Positions 37,593 through 46,741 of a stretch of DNA of 64,000 bases are shown here, in pieces (positions within the stretch are counted from its first letter, which is position 1; each line of letters starts with the position of its first letter). Origin of the DNA: Chelatococcus reniformis (GTDB taxonomy: Bacteria; Pseudomonadota; Alphaproteobacteria; Rhizobiales; Beijerinckiaceae); NCBI RefSeq assembly GCF_014640075.1, contig NZ_BMGG01000006.1, positions 40,165 to 104,164 on the forward strand, given 5' to 3'. The notes under the pieces were generated by a model. That model was not told the DNA's origin, did no database searches, and saw only the letters and a program-made list of their open reading frames with translations. The translations under genes were made by a program, and so were the position numbers.

Positions 37593-40028
37593 ATGCCATT
37601 GTCACACCTGCACGTGGTCGAGATCGGCAGCTCTCCGGCATCCGCCTATTGTGCCCGCATGTTTGCGGATTTCGGAGCGCGGGTGAGCAAGGTCGAACCG
37701 CCGGGGGGCGACACGCTGCGCCGCGCAGCACCGCTGACGCCCGCCGGCCACAGCGCCTGGTTCGCCTTCCTGAACGTCGGTAAGGCGAGCGTGATGATCG
37801 ACGCGGGCGCCCCCGATGCCGCGGCCCGGCTCGCGGCACTCATCGCCGACTGCGACATCCTCGTCGACGGCCGTGACATCGATGGCGCGCAGTGTCCCGC
37901 GCTCGACATTGCTGCCGCCAAGGACCGGAACCCCGGCCTCATTCATGTGGAGGCCAGCTGGTTCGGCAAGAGCGGACCCTACGCATCGTACAAGGCCACG
38001 GACACGGTGGTTCGGGCGCTTGCCGGCACGATCAAGCTGACCGGTGCGGTGGATGGTCCGCCCACATTCGCGCCGGATTTCCAGGCCGGCATCATGGCCG
38101 GCCTCTGGGCCTATATCGCCGCGTCAGCGGCGGTCGTCAGCCGCTCCATCGACGGCCGAGGGCGCACCAATACCGTCAGCATCTTCGAGGCAAACCTGGC
38201 CGTCAGCGAATACGTGATGTTCGAAGCCTTCACCCACGGCGACGTCATGCGCCGCATCGGGCTCAACCGCTTCTGGCCGACCTTCCCAGTCGGCATCTAC
38301 GAAGCCAGCGAGGGCTGGGTGGGCGTCACCACGGTGACACCGGCCCAATGGCGGTCATTCTGCGACATGCTGGGGCTCATCGAGTTGCGCGACGACCCGA
38401 CGCTGGTCATCGGAGTCGATCGCTTCGCGCGGATGGAGGAAATCGAGGCCACGTTCATTCCCAAGCTGAAAACGCGCACGGCGCACGAGTGGTTCGCCGA
38501 GGGACTGCGGCGGAACATCCCGATCGTCGTCGTGCCCGCCGTGGGCGAACTCATCGCCAACGCCGAAGCGCGCGCCCGCGGCGCCATCGTGCCCATCGCC
38601 GCGGGCGAAGAGGCAGGGTTCGCCGTCGGCTCGACGCAGCGCCTCACCGCAACCCCGCCCCGCCGGGGCGGACGCGTGCCGGCGCTCGGCGAACACGTCG
38701 AGACGACGACGGTGCAGCCACCGCGCGAACGGCCAGCGGCCCATGCGGTCAGCATTCCGCGCCTGCCCCTCGAGGGCATCCGCGTGGTCGACTTCTCGAT
38801 GGGTTGGGCCGGCCCCGTCGCCACGCGCACGCTCGCCGACCTCGGCGCCGACATCATCAAGATCGAATCGTGCCAGTACGCTGACTGGTGGCGCGGCGTC
38901 GACCGGCGCCCCGCTTACGTGGCGGGGCGGGAATACGAGAAGATGGCGCGCTTCTGCATCATGAACCGCAACAAGCGCGGCATCACGCTCGACCTCACGC
39001 AGCCGGACGGCGTGCGGCTGGCCAAAGCGCTCATTGCCACGGCCGACCTCGTCGTCGACAACTACTCCGTCGAGGTGCTGCCCAAGCTCGGCCTCGGCTA
39101 CGAGGTGCTTGCCGCGATCAATCCGCGGCTCGTGGTGATGTCGATGTCGGCGTTCGGCTCGGGCAGCGTCCACAGGACCTGCCGTGGCTACGGCTCGACC
39201 CTGGAGCAGGCATCGGGCCTGCCGACCGTGGTCGGGGCGCCCGGCCAGCCGCCGATCATGAGCCAAGTCGCCTTCGGTGACGCCGTCGGCGGCCTCAATG
39301 GCGCCTGCGCGGCACTGACCGCGCTCATTCACGCCCGGCGCACCGGCCAAGGCCAGTTCATCGATCTCTCGATGATCGAGTGCATGATGCCCTTCGCCGC
39401 GCCGTGGCTCACGGTCCATTCCGTCGACGGCAAACCGCCCACCCGCTACGGCACGCGCCACCCCGACCTCGTTCCCCATGGCTGCTTCCGCTGCGCCGGC
39501 GCCGACAGCTGGCTGGTGGTCGCCGTCAGCGACGACGCTATGTGGCCGAAGCTGTGCCGTGTGCTCGGCCGCGACGACTGGGCCAGCGATGGAGCGCTGG
39601 CGACCGCGTCCGGCCGCCGTGACCGCGAGGCCGAGATCGAGGCGGCCATCGCCGCCTGGGCTGCCGCGCGCAGCGACGTCGAGGCGTTGCAGGCGCTTCA
39701 AGCAGCCGGAGTCGCCGCAGGCGCGGCGCGGCTGCCGATCGAGCTGCTGAGGGACCCCCAGCTGCTGGCAACCGGCTTCATCCAGGAGGTCGATCGGCCG
39801 TTCATCGGCCGCCATCCGCAGCCCTCTACCGCCTTTCGCGAGGGCGACGCGCCGTTTCCCGTGCGCAGGGCGCCGCCCACTCTCGGCCAGCACAACCGGG
39901 AGGTGCTGGGCGGCTTGCTCGGCCTCACCGACGCCGAGCTCGCGCGGCTGGCGCAGACCGGCATCATTGGCACCGAGATGCTGGCCGAGACCCAGATCAA
40001 CCGCCGGCGCGATCAGGCGGCGGGATGA
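37593..40028 (+). CDS. Double-domain CaiB/BaiF CoA-transferase
   Basis: An 811-residue protein made of two family III CoA-transferase domains in tandem: about 1-375 and 388-811, joined by a short Pro/Arg-rich linker. The second domain opens with the canonical LEGIRVVDFSMGWAGPVATR, the first with a shorter HLHVVEIGSSPASAYC. Both keep the Asp of the active site: Asp162 in APDFQAGIM and Asp563 in AFGDAVGGLNG. Single-domain family members form interlocked dimers, so the fusion may fold as a pseudo-dimer. GGGAG precedes ATG 37593. It probably activates a substrate of the neighbouring catabolic pathway. Confidence 0.92.
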   Translation: MPLSHLHVVEIGSSPASAYCARMFADFGARVSKVEPPGGDTLRRAAPLTPAGHSAWFAFLNVGKASVMIDAGAPDAAARLAALIADCDILVDGRDIDGAQCPALDIAAAKDRNPGLIHVEASWFGKSGPYASYKATDTVVRALAGTIKLTGAVDGPPTFAPDFQAGIMAGLWAYIAASAAVVSRSIDGRGRTNTVSIFEANLAVSEYVMFEAFTHGDVMRRIGLNRFWPTFPVGIYEASEGWVGVTTVTPAQWRSFCDMLGLIELRDDPTLVIGVDRFARMEEIEATFIPKLKTRTAHEWFAEGLRRNIPIVVVPAVGELIANAEARARGAIVPIAAGEEAGFAVGSTQRLTATPPRRGGRVPALGEHVETTTVQPPRERPAAHAVSIPRLPLEGIRVVDFSMGWAGPVATRTLADLGADIIKIESCQYADWWRGVDRRPAYVAGREYEKMARFCIMNRNKRGITLDLTQPDGVRLAKALIATADLVVDNYSVEVLPKLGLGYEVLAAINPRLVVMSMSAFGSGSVHRTCRGYGSTLEQASGLPTVVGAPGQPPIMSQVAFGDAVGGLNGACAALTALIHARRTGQGQFIDLSMIECMMPFAAPWLTVHSVDGKPPTRYGTRHPDLVPHGCFRCAGADSWLVVAVSDDAMWPKLCRVLGRDDWASDGALATASGRRDREAEIEAAIAAWAAARSDVEALQALQAAGVAAGAARLPIELLRDPQLLATGFIQEVDRPFIGRHPQPSTAFREGDAPFPVRRAPPTLGQHNREVLGGLLGLTDAELARLAQTGIIGTEMLAETQINRRRDQAAG

Positions 40029-40128
40029 TCTTGCGGCCTGGCGGGCCGCGTTGGCTGGCCGCGCGCCGCAGAACATGTTCTAAGCCTCTCCGAACCGAAA
40101 CCGGCAAGAATTCGATTGGGAAACGCAC

Positions 40129-41355
40129 ATGGCACGCATGCGATTTGGAGCTTTCCTCGCCCCCCATCACCCGATCGGCGAACATCCGATGCTGGTGTTC
40201 CGCAGCGATCTCGACCTCGCCGCCCACCTCGACCGGCTCGGCTTCGACGAATTCTGGTGCGGCGAGCACCACTCGTCCGGTTGGGAGATGATCGCTTCAC
40301 CCGAGATGTTCCTGGCCGCGGCCGGCGAGCGGACGCACCGCATTCGGCTCGGTACCGGCGTCGTCTCCCTGCCCTACCATCACCCCTTCAACGTCGCCCA
40401 GCGCATGGTGCAGCTGGACTGGATGACGGGCGGACGGGCCATCTTCGGCTCGGGCCCGGGGGCGCTCGCTTCCGACGCACACACCTTCGGCATCGACCCT
40501 ATGGTGCTGCGCGACCGTCAGGACGAGGCGCTCGGCGTCATCCTGCGCCTCTTCCGCGGCGAGCGTGTCACCTACGAGGGCGACTGGTTCACCCTGCGCA
40601 ACGCCAAGCTCCAGCTGCTGCCGCAACAGGAGGAGATGGAGTGCGCGGTGGCGAGCCAGGTCAGCCCCTCGGGCATGACGCTCTCCGGCAAGCACGGGGT
40701 CGGCATCATCTCGCTGGGCTCCATGTCGACCGAGGGACTGCTCTCGCTGCCGACACAGTGGGGCTTTGCCGAGGATGCTGCGAAGGCGTCCGGCAAGTCC
40801 ATCGATCGCAAGAACTGGCGCGTGCTGATGACCTGGCACATCGCCGAAACGCGCGAGCAGGCGCGCGACGAGGCGGCCAAAGGCCTGATGCGCTGGCACA
40901 ACGAATACACGGTGGGCACTTTGATGCGCCCCGGCATGACGGCCTACAAGAGCCCCGAGGAGGCGGTGGAGCAATACGCCTGGGCGGAGGGCACGAGCGC
41001 CGTCATCGGCACCCCCGACGACCTCGTCGCCGGCATCAAGAAGCTGATCGACCTCTCCGGGGGCTTCGGCACCGTGATCGGCTTCGCCCACGACTGGGCC
41101 AACCGCCAGAACACTCAGAAGAGCTGGGACATGGTGGCGCGCTACGTGGTGCCCGAGATCAACCGCTATTGCGAGGGCCTGCACACGTCGCGGCAATACG
41201 TCATCGACCACCGCGAGGCGTTCGAGCGCGCCGGCGCGGCAGTGCTGTCGAAGATCATGGCCAACGAGAAGGCGGCGGCCGCCTTCGAGGTGACCCAGGC
41301 GATGAACGCGCCCATCCCGACGCCCAGCGCGCCGGATTTTCGGCGCAAGGCGTAG
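40129..41355 (+). CDS. Luciferase-like monooxygenase (LLM class flavin-dependent oxidoreductase)
   Basis: A 408-residue TIM-barrel enzyme. The N terminus RMRFGAFLAPHHPIGEHP and FDEFWCGEHHSSGWEM match the group annotated as limonene 1,2-monooxygenase-like; HRIRLGTGVVSLPYHHPFNVA and LDWMTGGRAIFGSGPGAL are further LLM signatures. It uses reduced FMN and oxygen, so it needs a flavin reductase; one candidate is encoded at 62623. Insertion of oxygen into a hydrophobic cyclic compound would fit the cluster (inference). Confidence 0.9.
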   Translation: MARMRFGAFLAPHHPIGEHPMLVFRSDLDLAAHLDRLGFDEFWCGEHHSSGWEMIASPEMFLAAAGERTHRIRLGTGVVSLPYHHPFNVAQRMVQLDWMTGGRAIFGSGPGALASDAHTFGIDPMVLRDRQDEALGVILRLFRGERVTYEGDWFTLRNAKLQLLPQQEEMECAVASQVSPSGMTLSGKHGVGIISLGSMSTEGLLSLPTQWGFAEDAAKASGKSIDRKNWRVLMTWHIAETREQARDEAAKGLMRWHNEYTVGTLMRPGMTAYKSPEEAVEQYAWAEGTSAVIGTPDDLVAGIKKLIDLSGGFGTVIGFAHDWANRQNTQKSWDMVARYVVPEINRYCEGLHTSRQYVIDHREAFERAGAAVLSKIMANEKAAAAFEVTQAMNAPIPTPSAPDFRRKA

Positions 41356-41417
41356 TCCGAAGTGCATATCCCGCCGCGCATGGGGCGCCGAGCGGTGATG
41401 GATTTGCTGAGTGGATG

Positions 41418-41445
41418 GGATGGCCGGGGTCAAGCCCGACCATCC
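41418..41445. terminator. Hairpin after the monooxygenase gene (terminator-like or REP-type unit)
   Basis: GGATGG at 41418-41423 pairs with CCATCC at 41440-41445 and CGGG at 41425-41428 with CCCG at 41435-41438, with one C/A mismatch and a six-base loop. No T-run follows. Similar GGCCGGG-CCCGGCC-type hairpins are common between genes in Hyphomicrobiales; whether this one terminates transcription is not proven. Confidence 0.5.
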
Positions 41446-41466
41446 ATCACCTTGAAGAATCGAGCT

Positions 41467-41535
41467 AGAGCGTTTTCGGGCGAAGTGGACGCCGGTTCGC
41501 GCGAAGAAAGCGCGACCAAACAAATGATCTAAACG
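41467..41535. repeat. Dispersed hairpin repeat (AGAGCGTTTTCG family), copy B, truncated
   Basis: AGAGCGTTTTCGGGCGAAGT and the following GGACGCCGGTTCGCG match copies A and C. The right arm reads GAAAGCGC, one base off the consensus GAAAACGC. The TAGAGCATTTC hairpin of the other copies is missing, so only the first half of the element remains. Confidence 0.85.
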
Positions 41536-41557
41536 TTCCCGGTCCTTGTGCAGCCCT

Positions 41558-42193
41558 CTATGCCGGATAGGCCGTCGCGGAGGCGCTGGGCCGTTCCCGG
41601 ATGCGCTCGAACCAGGCCCGCAGGTTGGTGGCCTCGGCGGGCAGGTTGGAGCCGCCCGCCGGCGCGCGGAACGCCATGAAGCAGTACAGCACGATGTCGG
41701 CGAGCGTGTAGCGGTCGCCGCAGATGTAAGTCCGCCCGGCCATCTGCTGGTCGAGCCAGAGCACGCGATCGGTGACGATGGCGTTCAGTTCCTTGGCGGC
41801 GGGCACTGACAGGAGCTTGATCTTGTCGATGTAGAAGTCGCGCGCCATGGTGGCCCGGCCGGCGCGCGAACGACCCTCCAGGATGTTGAGATCGATGCGG
41901 CGCATCCACATGCGTGTCTCGGCCCGTTCGCCGGCCGTGCGCCCGACCAGGGCCGGCTCGGGAACGATCTCCTCCAGATATTCGCAGATCGCGGTGATCT
42001 CGCAGATCACCTGGCCATCGTCGGCCTCGAAGGCCGGCGTCTGCATCATGACGTTGACGCGGTCGCCGTAGGGCGTGCGACGATGCTCCGAGCCCATGAC
42101 GTCGACCTCCACCAGGTCGAGCGTGATCCCCTTCTCGGCCGCGAACATTCTGACGGCGTGCGGATTGGGGCCGAGCGAATTGTAGAGCTTCAT
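41558..42193 (-). CDS. Glutathione S-transferase
   Basis: A 211-residue GST. The N-terminal thioredoxin domain starts KLYNSLGPNPHAVRMF, with the cis-Pro in QTPAFEADDG and the glutathione-binding E in ICEITAICEYL; the all-helical domain ends with YICGDRYTLADIVLYC, the N-capping box. It conjugates or isomerises electrophiles with glutathione in the cytoplasm. Its neighbours do not give its substrate. The 238 bases between this gene and 42432 hold nothing I recognise. Confidence 0.92.
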   Translation of the reverse strand: MKLYNSLGPNPHAVRMFAAEKGITLDLVEVDVMGSEHRRTPYGDRVNVMMQTPAFEADDGQVICEITAICEYLEEIVPEPALVGRTAGERAETRMWMRRIDLNILEGRSRAGRATMARDFYIDKIKLLSVPAAKELNAIVTDRVLWLDQQMAGRTYICGDRYTLADIVLYCFMAFRAPAGGSNLPAEATNLRAWFERIRERPSASATAYPA

Positions 42194-42431
42194 GTGGTCC
42201 TCCCAGAGCCATAGGGCCTCAAGGCCGCCTTGTGGGCGATGCTCGGCCAGGGAACAAGCCGATCATCGTGCCCCTCGCAGCCACCACGATGTGCTCACCC
42301 TGGCAATAGCTTAACGGCTGCAAATGATAGGAAGCCAAGCGACCGGCATGCAGAGCGCTTCCTGACCGGTAGACCAGCTCCGGAACGCAGGGCTTCCGCT
42401 TCGAAGGCATGGCTCAGGGAGTCGAAATTCG

Positions 42432-42920
42432 TCACGCCGCGTCGCCTCGCGCCAGTGCGGCCGCCTGCTTCAGGCTGATGCCCCTTACGAGTGGATCGGC
42501 ATGGCGATGCGCCAGCCGCCACGCCGAACCTTCGCGGCGATACACCAATGTGACGCGCAACGGCCAATCTTGGGTTGGGAGACCGCCGACCTCGACGTTT
42601 TGCCACTCGATGATGGCGAGGACCGCCATATCGGCGCAGCTGTAGGACTGCACCAACTCCTGCCCGAAGACGCCGTTCCTGAAGAATTTCCCCATCGCCT
42701 GCCACCGCTCATCCGTCATGTCGGAGGCGTGCGTAGGCGCTCCGCCGAATGGAGACATCAGGGTGAAATCATCGGTGTGCGTGATCAGCTCGCGATATCT
42801 GTCAACGTCGCCGCGCATCAGCGCGGCGTTGGCGTCGGACGATTGCCGGATGAGAATAGCGGTCGCTTCGTCGTTGTCCGCGGGGGCTCTGGCAAAGAGC
42901 GAACGTCGTGAGGTTGGCAT
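42432..42920 (-). CDS. NTF2-like/SnoaL-like protein
   Basis: A 162-residue alpha+beta-barrel protein. ILIRQSSDANAALMRGDVDRYRELI is the long N-terminal helix pair, followed by DDFTLMSPFGG, and the C-terminal strands include RVTLVYRREGSAWRLAHRHAD, the typical NTF2-like/SnoaL_3 ending. Such proteins are small hydrolases, isomerases or ligand-binding proteins. GGAGG precedes ATG 42920. It is divergent from a LysR regulator across 76 bases, the classic arrangement for a LysR-controlled target. Confidence 0.85.
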   Translation of the reverse strand: MPTSRRSLFARAPADNDEATAILIRQSSDANAALMRGDVDRYRELITHTDDFTLMSPFGGAPTHASDMTDERWQAMGKFFRNGVFGQELVQSYSCADMAVLAIIEWQNVEVGGLPTQDWPLRVTLVYRREGSAWRLAHRHADPLVRGISLKQAAALARGDAA

Positions 42921-42996
42921 GAGGTCCTCCAGTTGTAGCCACAGAGGAGACTTCGCTCGTGAAGGTCATGCGAGCTAGTGATATGATTTCAGAGAT

Positions 42997-43938
42997 ATGC
43001 TGAACGAGATTGATCTCTCACGCGCCGACCTCAACCTTCTGGTCGTGTTCGATATGGTCATGCAGGAGCGCCACGTGGGGCGGGCGGCGGAGCGCCTGAA
43101 TCTCTCGGCCTCTGCCGTCAGTCATGGGCTCGGCCGACTACGGCAGCTGCTCAAAGACCCGCTCTTCCTTAGAACCCCTAAGGGCGTGGTCCCGACGATG
43201 CGCGCCCTCGAACTCGCCGCACCGGTCGCCGACATCCTTGCCAGGGTGAGGAGCGTCGTTTCGACCGCTGCGCCGTTCGACCCGGCCACGTCCACACGCC
43301 GCTTCACAATCGGCGCCCCTGACGGTGTCTCCAGCGTGGTCCTGCGCCCACTTCTGGCTGAACTGACGCGGGCCGCCCCCCGCATCGATATTGGCGTGCA
43401 TCAGATCTTGCCGTCGCCAGCCCGCGTGTGGCGCTCGGCGATTGCTGACGTCGAAGCCGGGACGATGGATCTCGCGATCATTCCATCCGACGATATTCCG
43501 CCGCGCTTTCACCGGCGCTGCGTGTACGAGGAGGATTTCGTCATCGCCGTGCGCGCTGGACATCCGTTCGCGGACGATCCCAGCTTGGAGCGATACTGCG
43601 AAATGCAGCATCTGGTGGTGTCGCACAGCGGCGACCCTCATGGCTTCGTTGACGAAATTCTGGCGGAGCAGGGCCGGTCGCGACGGACCGCGCTGACTGT
43701 CCCGAACTTTATGCTGGCGCTTGCCGTCATCGCCGAGACCGACCTCGTCTCGGCTCTGCCGAGGCGGTTCGTCGCCACGTACGCGGCTCGGTTCGGGGTC
43801 TTGGGACTGGACCCGCCGCTGGCCCTTCCGCAGTTCCGGCTCAACGCCCTGATGCCGAAGGTCGCGATAATGGATGCCGGCTTGGCCTGGCTCTTCGAGC
43901 ACGTCGCGCGTGCGGAGCAAACCGCCCCGAAGCGATAA
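42997..43938 (+). CDS. LysR-family transcriptional regulator
   Basis: A 313-residue LTTR. The winged HTH is at about 7-66 (DLNLLVVFDMVMQERHVGRA, then LNLSASAVSHGLGRLRQLL, LFLRTPKGVVPT), and the periplasmic-binding-like effector domain follows (RFTIGAPDGVSSVVL onward). The NodD/LinR-type start suggests an aromatic or small organic effector. It is divergently transcribed from the NTF2-like gene and is likely its regulator. No effector can be named from the sequence. Confidence 0.93.
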   Translation: MLNEIDLSRADLNLLVVFDMVMQERHVGRAAERLNLSASAVSHGLGRLRQLLKDPLFLRTPKGVVPTMRALELAAPVADILARVRSVVSTAAPFDPATSTRRFTIGAPDGVSSVVLRPLLAELTRAAPRIDIGVHQILPSPARVWRSAIADVEAGTMDLAIIPSDDIPPRFHRRCVYEEDFVIAVRAGHPFADDPSLERYCEMQHLVVSHSGDPHGFVDEILAEQGRSRRTALTVPNFMLALAVIAETDLVSALPRRFVATYAARFGVLGLDPPLALPQFRLNALMPKVAIMDAGLAWLFEHVARAEQTAPKR

Positions 43939-44017
43939 GGGCGCTCGCCCTCGCTGTGCCATCCTTCTTAGCCGAACCGCCTTCATCCGTCACAGGCGCG
44001 CGGGGCTGCTGCGCTTG

Positions 44018-44635
44018 TCAGTGCCAATCCTGCGTGTAGACGAACTTCGGCATGTTCCAGCCGTAGCGGATGGCCAGCAGCCGCAGCGTCAGGCCGACGG
44101 CCATGGCGGCGATCATCACCGGATCGTGCGGGAGCCCTGCCGCCAGCCCGCCGACGTAGATGCCGCCGGCGACGACCGAGACGCTGGCGTAGAGCTCACT
44201 GCGGAACAGCAGCGGCACATCGTTGCAGAGCACATCGCGCAAAACGCCACCGACGCAGCCGGTGATCATGCCCGACATGATGACGATGAGGACCGGCAAG
44301 CCAAGCTCGAACGCGATATTGCAGCCGATGACGGTGAACACGACCAGGCCGATGGCATCGAGCACGAGAAAGACGTGGCGCAGGCGATGCATGATCCGGG
44401 CGATGGCGATCGTCAGCAGCGCCGCGCCCGCCGTCACCGCCAGATAGTAGGGATGCTGGACCCACGACAGCGGATAGTGGCCGAGGAGCACGTCGCGCAC
44501 CGAGCCACCACCGAGCGCCGTGATGCAGCCGAGCAGGCAGACCCCGACCCAATCCATGCTGCGCCGGCCCGCCGCCAGGGCGGCGGTCATGGCCTCGGCA
44601 ACGATCGCGATCAGATAGAGAACATGAAAGAGCAT
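44018..44635 (-). CDS. TRIC/UPF0126 family membrane protein (YadS-like)
   Basis: A 205-residue protein with about seven membrane segments made of two similar halves. The Gly-rich motifs GGGSVRDVLLGHYPLSWVQHP (first half) and GCVGGVLRDVLCNDVPLLF (second half) are the diagnostic repeats of the TRIC (trimeric intracellular cation channel-like) family. Bacterial members are cation channels of uncertain role. It lies 94 bases after the Tsx-like gene on the same strand. Confidence 0.93.
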   Translation of the reverse strand: MLFHVLYLIAIVAEAMTAALAAGRRSMDWVGVCLLGCITALGGGSVRDVLLGHYPLSWVQHPYYLAVTAGAALLTIAIARIMHRLRHVFLVLDAIGLVVFTVIGCNIAFELGLPVLIVIMSGMITGCVGGVLRDVLCNDVPLLFRSELYASVSVVAGGIYVGGLAAGLPHDPVMIAAMAVGLTLRLLAIRYGWNMPKFVYTQDWH

Positions 44636-44729
44636 GGCCCTTGGTCCGCTCGCCGAGCCGCCCCGAGCGGCTTACCGACCGCCCCATAGCCCAGGGTGTT
44701 GCGGCGCGGCAATCGACTCGCGCGCGGCG

Positions 44730-45728
44730 TCAGAAGACGAAGCTGACTCCGGCGACCCAGGACTGCTCGGTGCAGGAGCCGCGCGCGTAGGGATCGACCG
44801 CTGCCGTGCACGTGTTCGACCTCGTGTGATCGAGGCCGAACTTGTTCTGCCAGTAGCGATAGGCTCCCCACACCTCGATGCGATGGGCCTGGGCCGGCCC
44901 CCAGAGCGAGCGGCTCACATCCCAGGTGAGGCGCTGCTCGCTGTTGAATTCTGTCTTGGTGTTGAGGTTGCCGGGAATGGAGATGCTGGTCCCCGCGCCC
45001 TTGGGACCGACCAGCGCGGCGCGCCCGCTGAGCGACAGCGGCAGATACGCGGGCAGGAAGCCCAGGTCCATATGGTAGTTGGCCTCGACGCTCCACGTCG
45101 GCCGAAAGTCCGCGTCCCCGCTCCACACGCCGATGCCGTTGTTGAACACCGGCTTCAGGAATTCGTTGTGGTTGATCTCCTTGTAGGCGAGTGCCGCCAC
45201 GTTGAGGATGCCGCCGTAGGGCAGCCCGAAGTTGAGCTGCACCCCCACCACGCCGCTGCGCTTCTGGCCCGAGGCGGAGTTGTTGTCGAAGTTGGCGTCT
45301 CCGCCGATCTCCAGCGAGACGTTGCGCAGCGGCCCGAAGCTGAACGCCTTGGTGCCGAACAGCTCGTTCAAGCCGACGGTGCTGCGGAAGAAACCATAGA
45401 TCTCGGTGGCGCCGGGACAGGTATCGTCCTCGCACTTGCGTATTGGATCGCGGGTGTCGGACTTGAGCACGTCCACGTTGACGAGATTGGTGCCGTAGGC
45501 CCAGGCGTCGATGTGGGTGAAGCTGAAGACGCTCTTGGCTGTATTGCCCGAGCCGGGATTGGTGGCGGTGAAGATGTATGAATAGCTGAAGCGGTTCTGG
45601 TTGAACGAGAAGAACGGGGCCGGATCGGGAGCCATACCGCCCGCAGCAGGCCTCTCAGCGGCGATCGCGCCACCGGCCACGCCGGCAAAGCATAGAGCCG
45701 CAGCCGCGAAGATCAACCGCAATGGCAT
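44730..45728 (-). CDS. Outer-membrane beta-barrel protein, Tsx-like
   Basis: A 332-residue protein with a signal peptide ending AIAA at about residue 24. The mature part consists of alternating amphipathic strands (FSYSYIFTATNPG, FTHIDAWAYGTNLVNVDVL, SWVAGVSFVF) and ends in Phe, the outer-membrane sorting signal. The early strands resemble the Channel_Tsx nucleoside-channel family. Two Cys pairs occur (RKCEDDTCPG and SNTCTA/GSCTE). Located 44 bases after the ABM gene, it may belong to the molybdenum hydroxylase operon and admit its substrate, which would fit a purine- or nucleoside-like compound (inference). Confidence 0.7.
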   Translation of the reverse strand: MPLRLIFAAAALCFAGVAGGAIAAERPAAGGMAPDPAPFFSFNQNRFSYSYIFTATNPGSGNTAKSVFSFTHIDAWAYGTNLVNVDVLKSDTRDPIRKCEDDTCPGATEIYGFFRSTVGLNELFGTKAFSFGPLRNVSLEIGGDANFDNNSASGQKRSGVVGVQLNFGLPYGGILNVAALAYKEINHNEFLKPVFNNGIGVWSGDADFRPTWSVEANYHMDLGFLPAYLPLSLSGRAALVGPKGAGTSISIPGNLNTKTEFNSEQRLTWDVSRSLWGPAQAHRIEVWGAYRYWQNKFGLDHTRSNTCTAAVDPYARGSCTEQSWVAGVSFVF

Positions 45729-45772
45729 GCATAGTCCTTGCAGTTAGAGTTCCGCAGGCCGCAGGACAGGCG

Positions 45773-46741
45773 TCAACTCACCCGAATAAAGACACCGATC
45801 ATGACGAGATAGAGCGCAGCTAGAATCGCGGCGCCGCGCCAGTCGACTTGCGTCGATGGTCGCGCGGGACTGAGCCACCAGCCGAAGCGGCGGCTGATCC
45901 AGGGCACCAGGTAGGTCAGCAACAGTACGCTCGCGACATTGCCGATGAAGAGCGCGAGCGGAAAGGACAATCCCATCCGCCCCACGAGCAGCGGGCTCTG
46001 CACCGCAAATCCGAACAGAAAGACGACGGGGTAGAGCATGAGCAGAACGAGCATGTTCTGCTTCCACACCGCCTGCGGCGGCTGGCCTTTATCCGGTTCG
46101 GGGAACCACTGATCGAAGCCGGCACGCGCCACGCGGGCGTGAAACTCCTCGGTGAAGGCGTCGGCCTCCGCGAGAAGCATCTTGCGCTGTGGCGACTCGA
46201 GCCAGGCGTTGAGGTTGGCCTCCGAGTCGAAGCGCAGGATCGACAGCCAGTCCTCCTGCACCCCGGGGATCGGCGGCTCAAAGCGGTAGCCCTGGAAGCC
46301 CGGCGCCTTGCACTGGGCCGCGGCAATGCGCTGCTCCCAGGCGCGATAGGCCTTCTCCTGACCGGGCTTGATGCGAGTCGAAATCACTGCCGAGACCGGC
46401 GCCGGCAGCACGCCGCTGCTACCGTCCGGCACCACGTGCACGTCGTCGCGCCCGACGAGCATCGACTGCGCACCATTGATGCGGGCCATGCGCTCCGGCG
46501 AGTTGAGCCAGCCGATAGCGGCCGCGCTGTTCGCGAACCGCTGCAGGATCACCCAGTCGACCTGCGCCGGTGGGCTCGGCCGCATTACCGTCTGGCCCAG
46601 GAACCCCGGCAGCGCGGCGATCATGGCGCTGGTCTGCTCCTGCCAGACCGCGAAGGCATCGTCGAAGCCCGGCTGCACCCGTGTCTGGGTGACGATGGTG
46701 ACGGCACCGGGCACGGGGGGCTGAGGCGACGGAGCGTTCAC
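45773..46741 (-). CDS. Tandem ABM-domain protein with C-terminal membrane segments
   Basis: A 322-residue protein. Two antibiotic-biosynthesis-monooxygenase (ABM) ferredoxin-like domains occur at about 12-105 (TIVTQTRVQPGFDDAFAVW) and 118-215 (VISTRIKPGQEKAYRAWEQR). A Trp-containing linker follows, then three hydrophobic segments in residues ~235-320 (MLVLLMLYPVVFLFGFAV, LALFIGNVASVLLLTYLV, AAILAALYLVMIGVFI). GTG 46741 overlaps the TGA of the molybdenum hydroxylase gene (GTGA), so it is translationally coupled. ABM domains are heme-degrading or cofactor-less oxygenases; here the role is unknown, possibly membrane docking or electron hand-off. Confidence 0.8.
   Translation of the reverse strand: MNAPSPQPPVPGAVTIVTQTRVQPGFDDAFAVWQEQTSAMIAALPGFLGQTVMRPSPPAQVDWVILQRFANSAAAIGWLNSPERMARINGAQSMLVGRDDVHVVPDGSSGVLPAPVSAVISTRIKPGQEKAYRAWEQRIAAAQCKAPGFQGYRFEPPIPGVQEDWLSILRFDSEANLNAWLESPQRKMLLAEADAFTEEFHARVARAGFDQWFPEPDKGQPPQAVWKQNMLVLLMLYPVVFLFGFAVQSPLLVGRMGLSFPLALFIGNVASVLLLTYLVPWISRRFGWWLSPARPSTQVDWRGAAILAALYLVMIGVFIRVS

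Noticed and set aside
41418..41445. A Rho-independent terminator of standard type
   Set aside because: The stem is good but there is no U-tract, so it is listed only as terminator-like/REP-type at moderate confidence.
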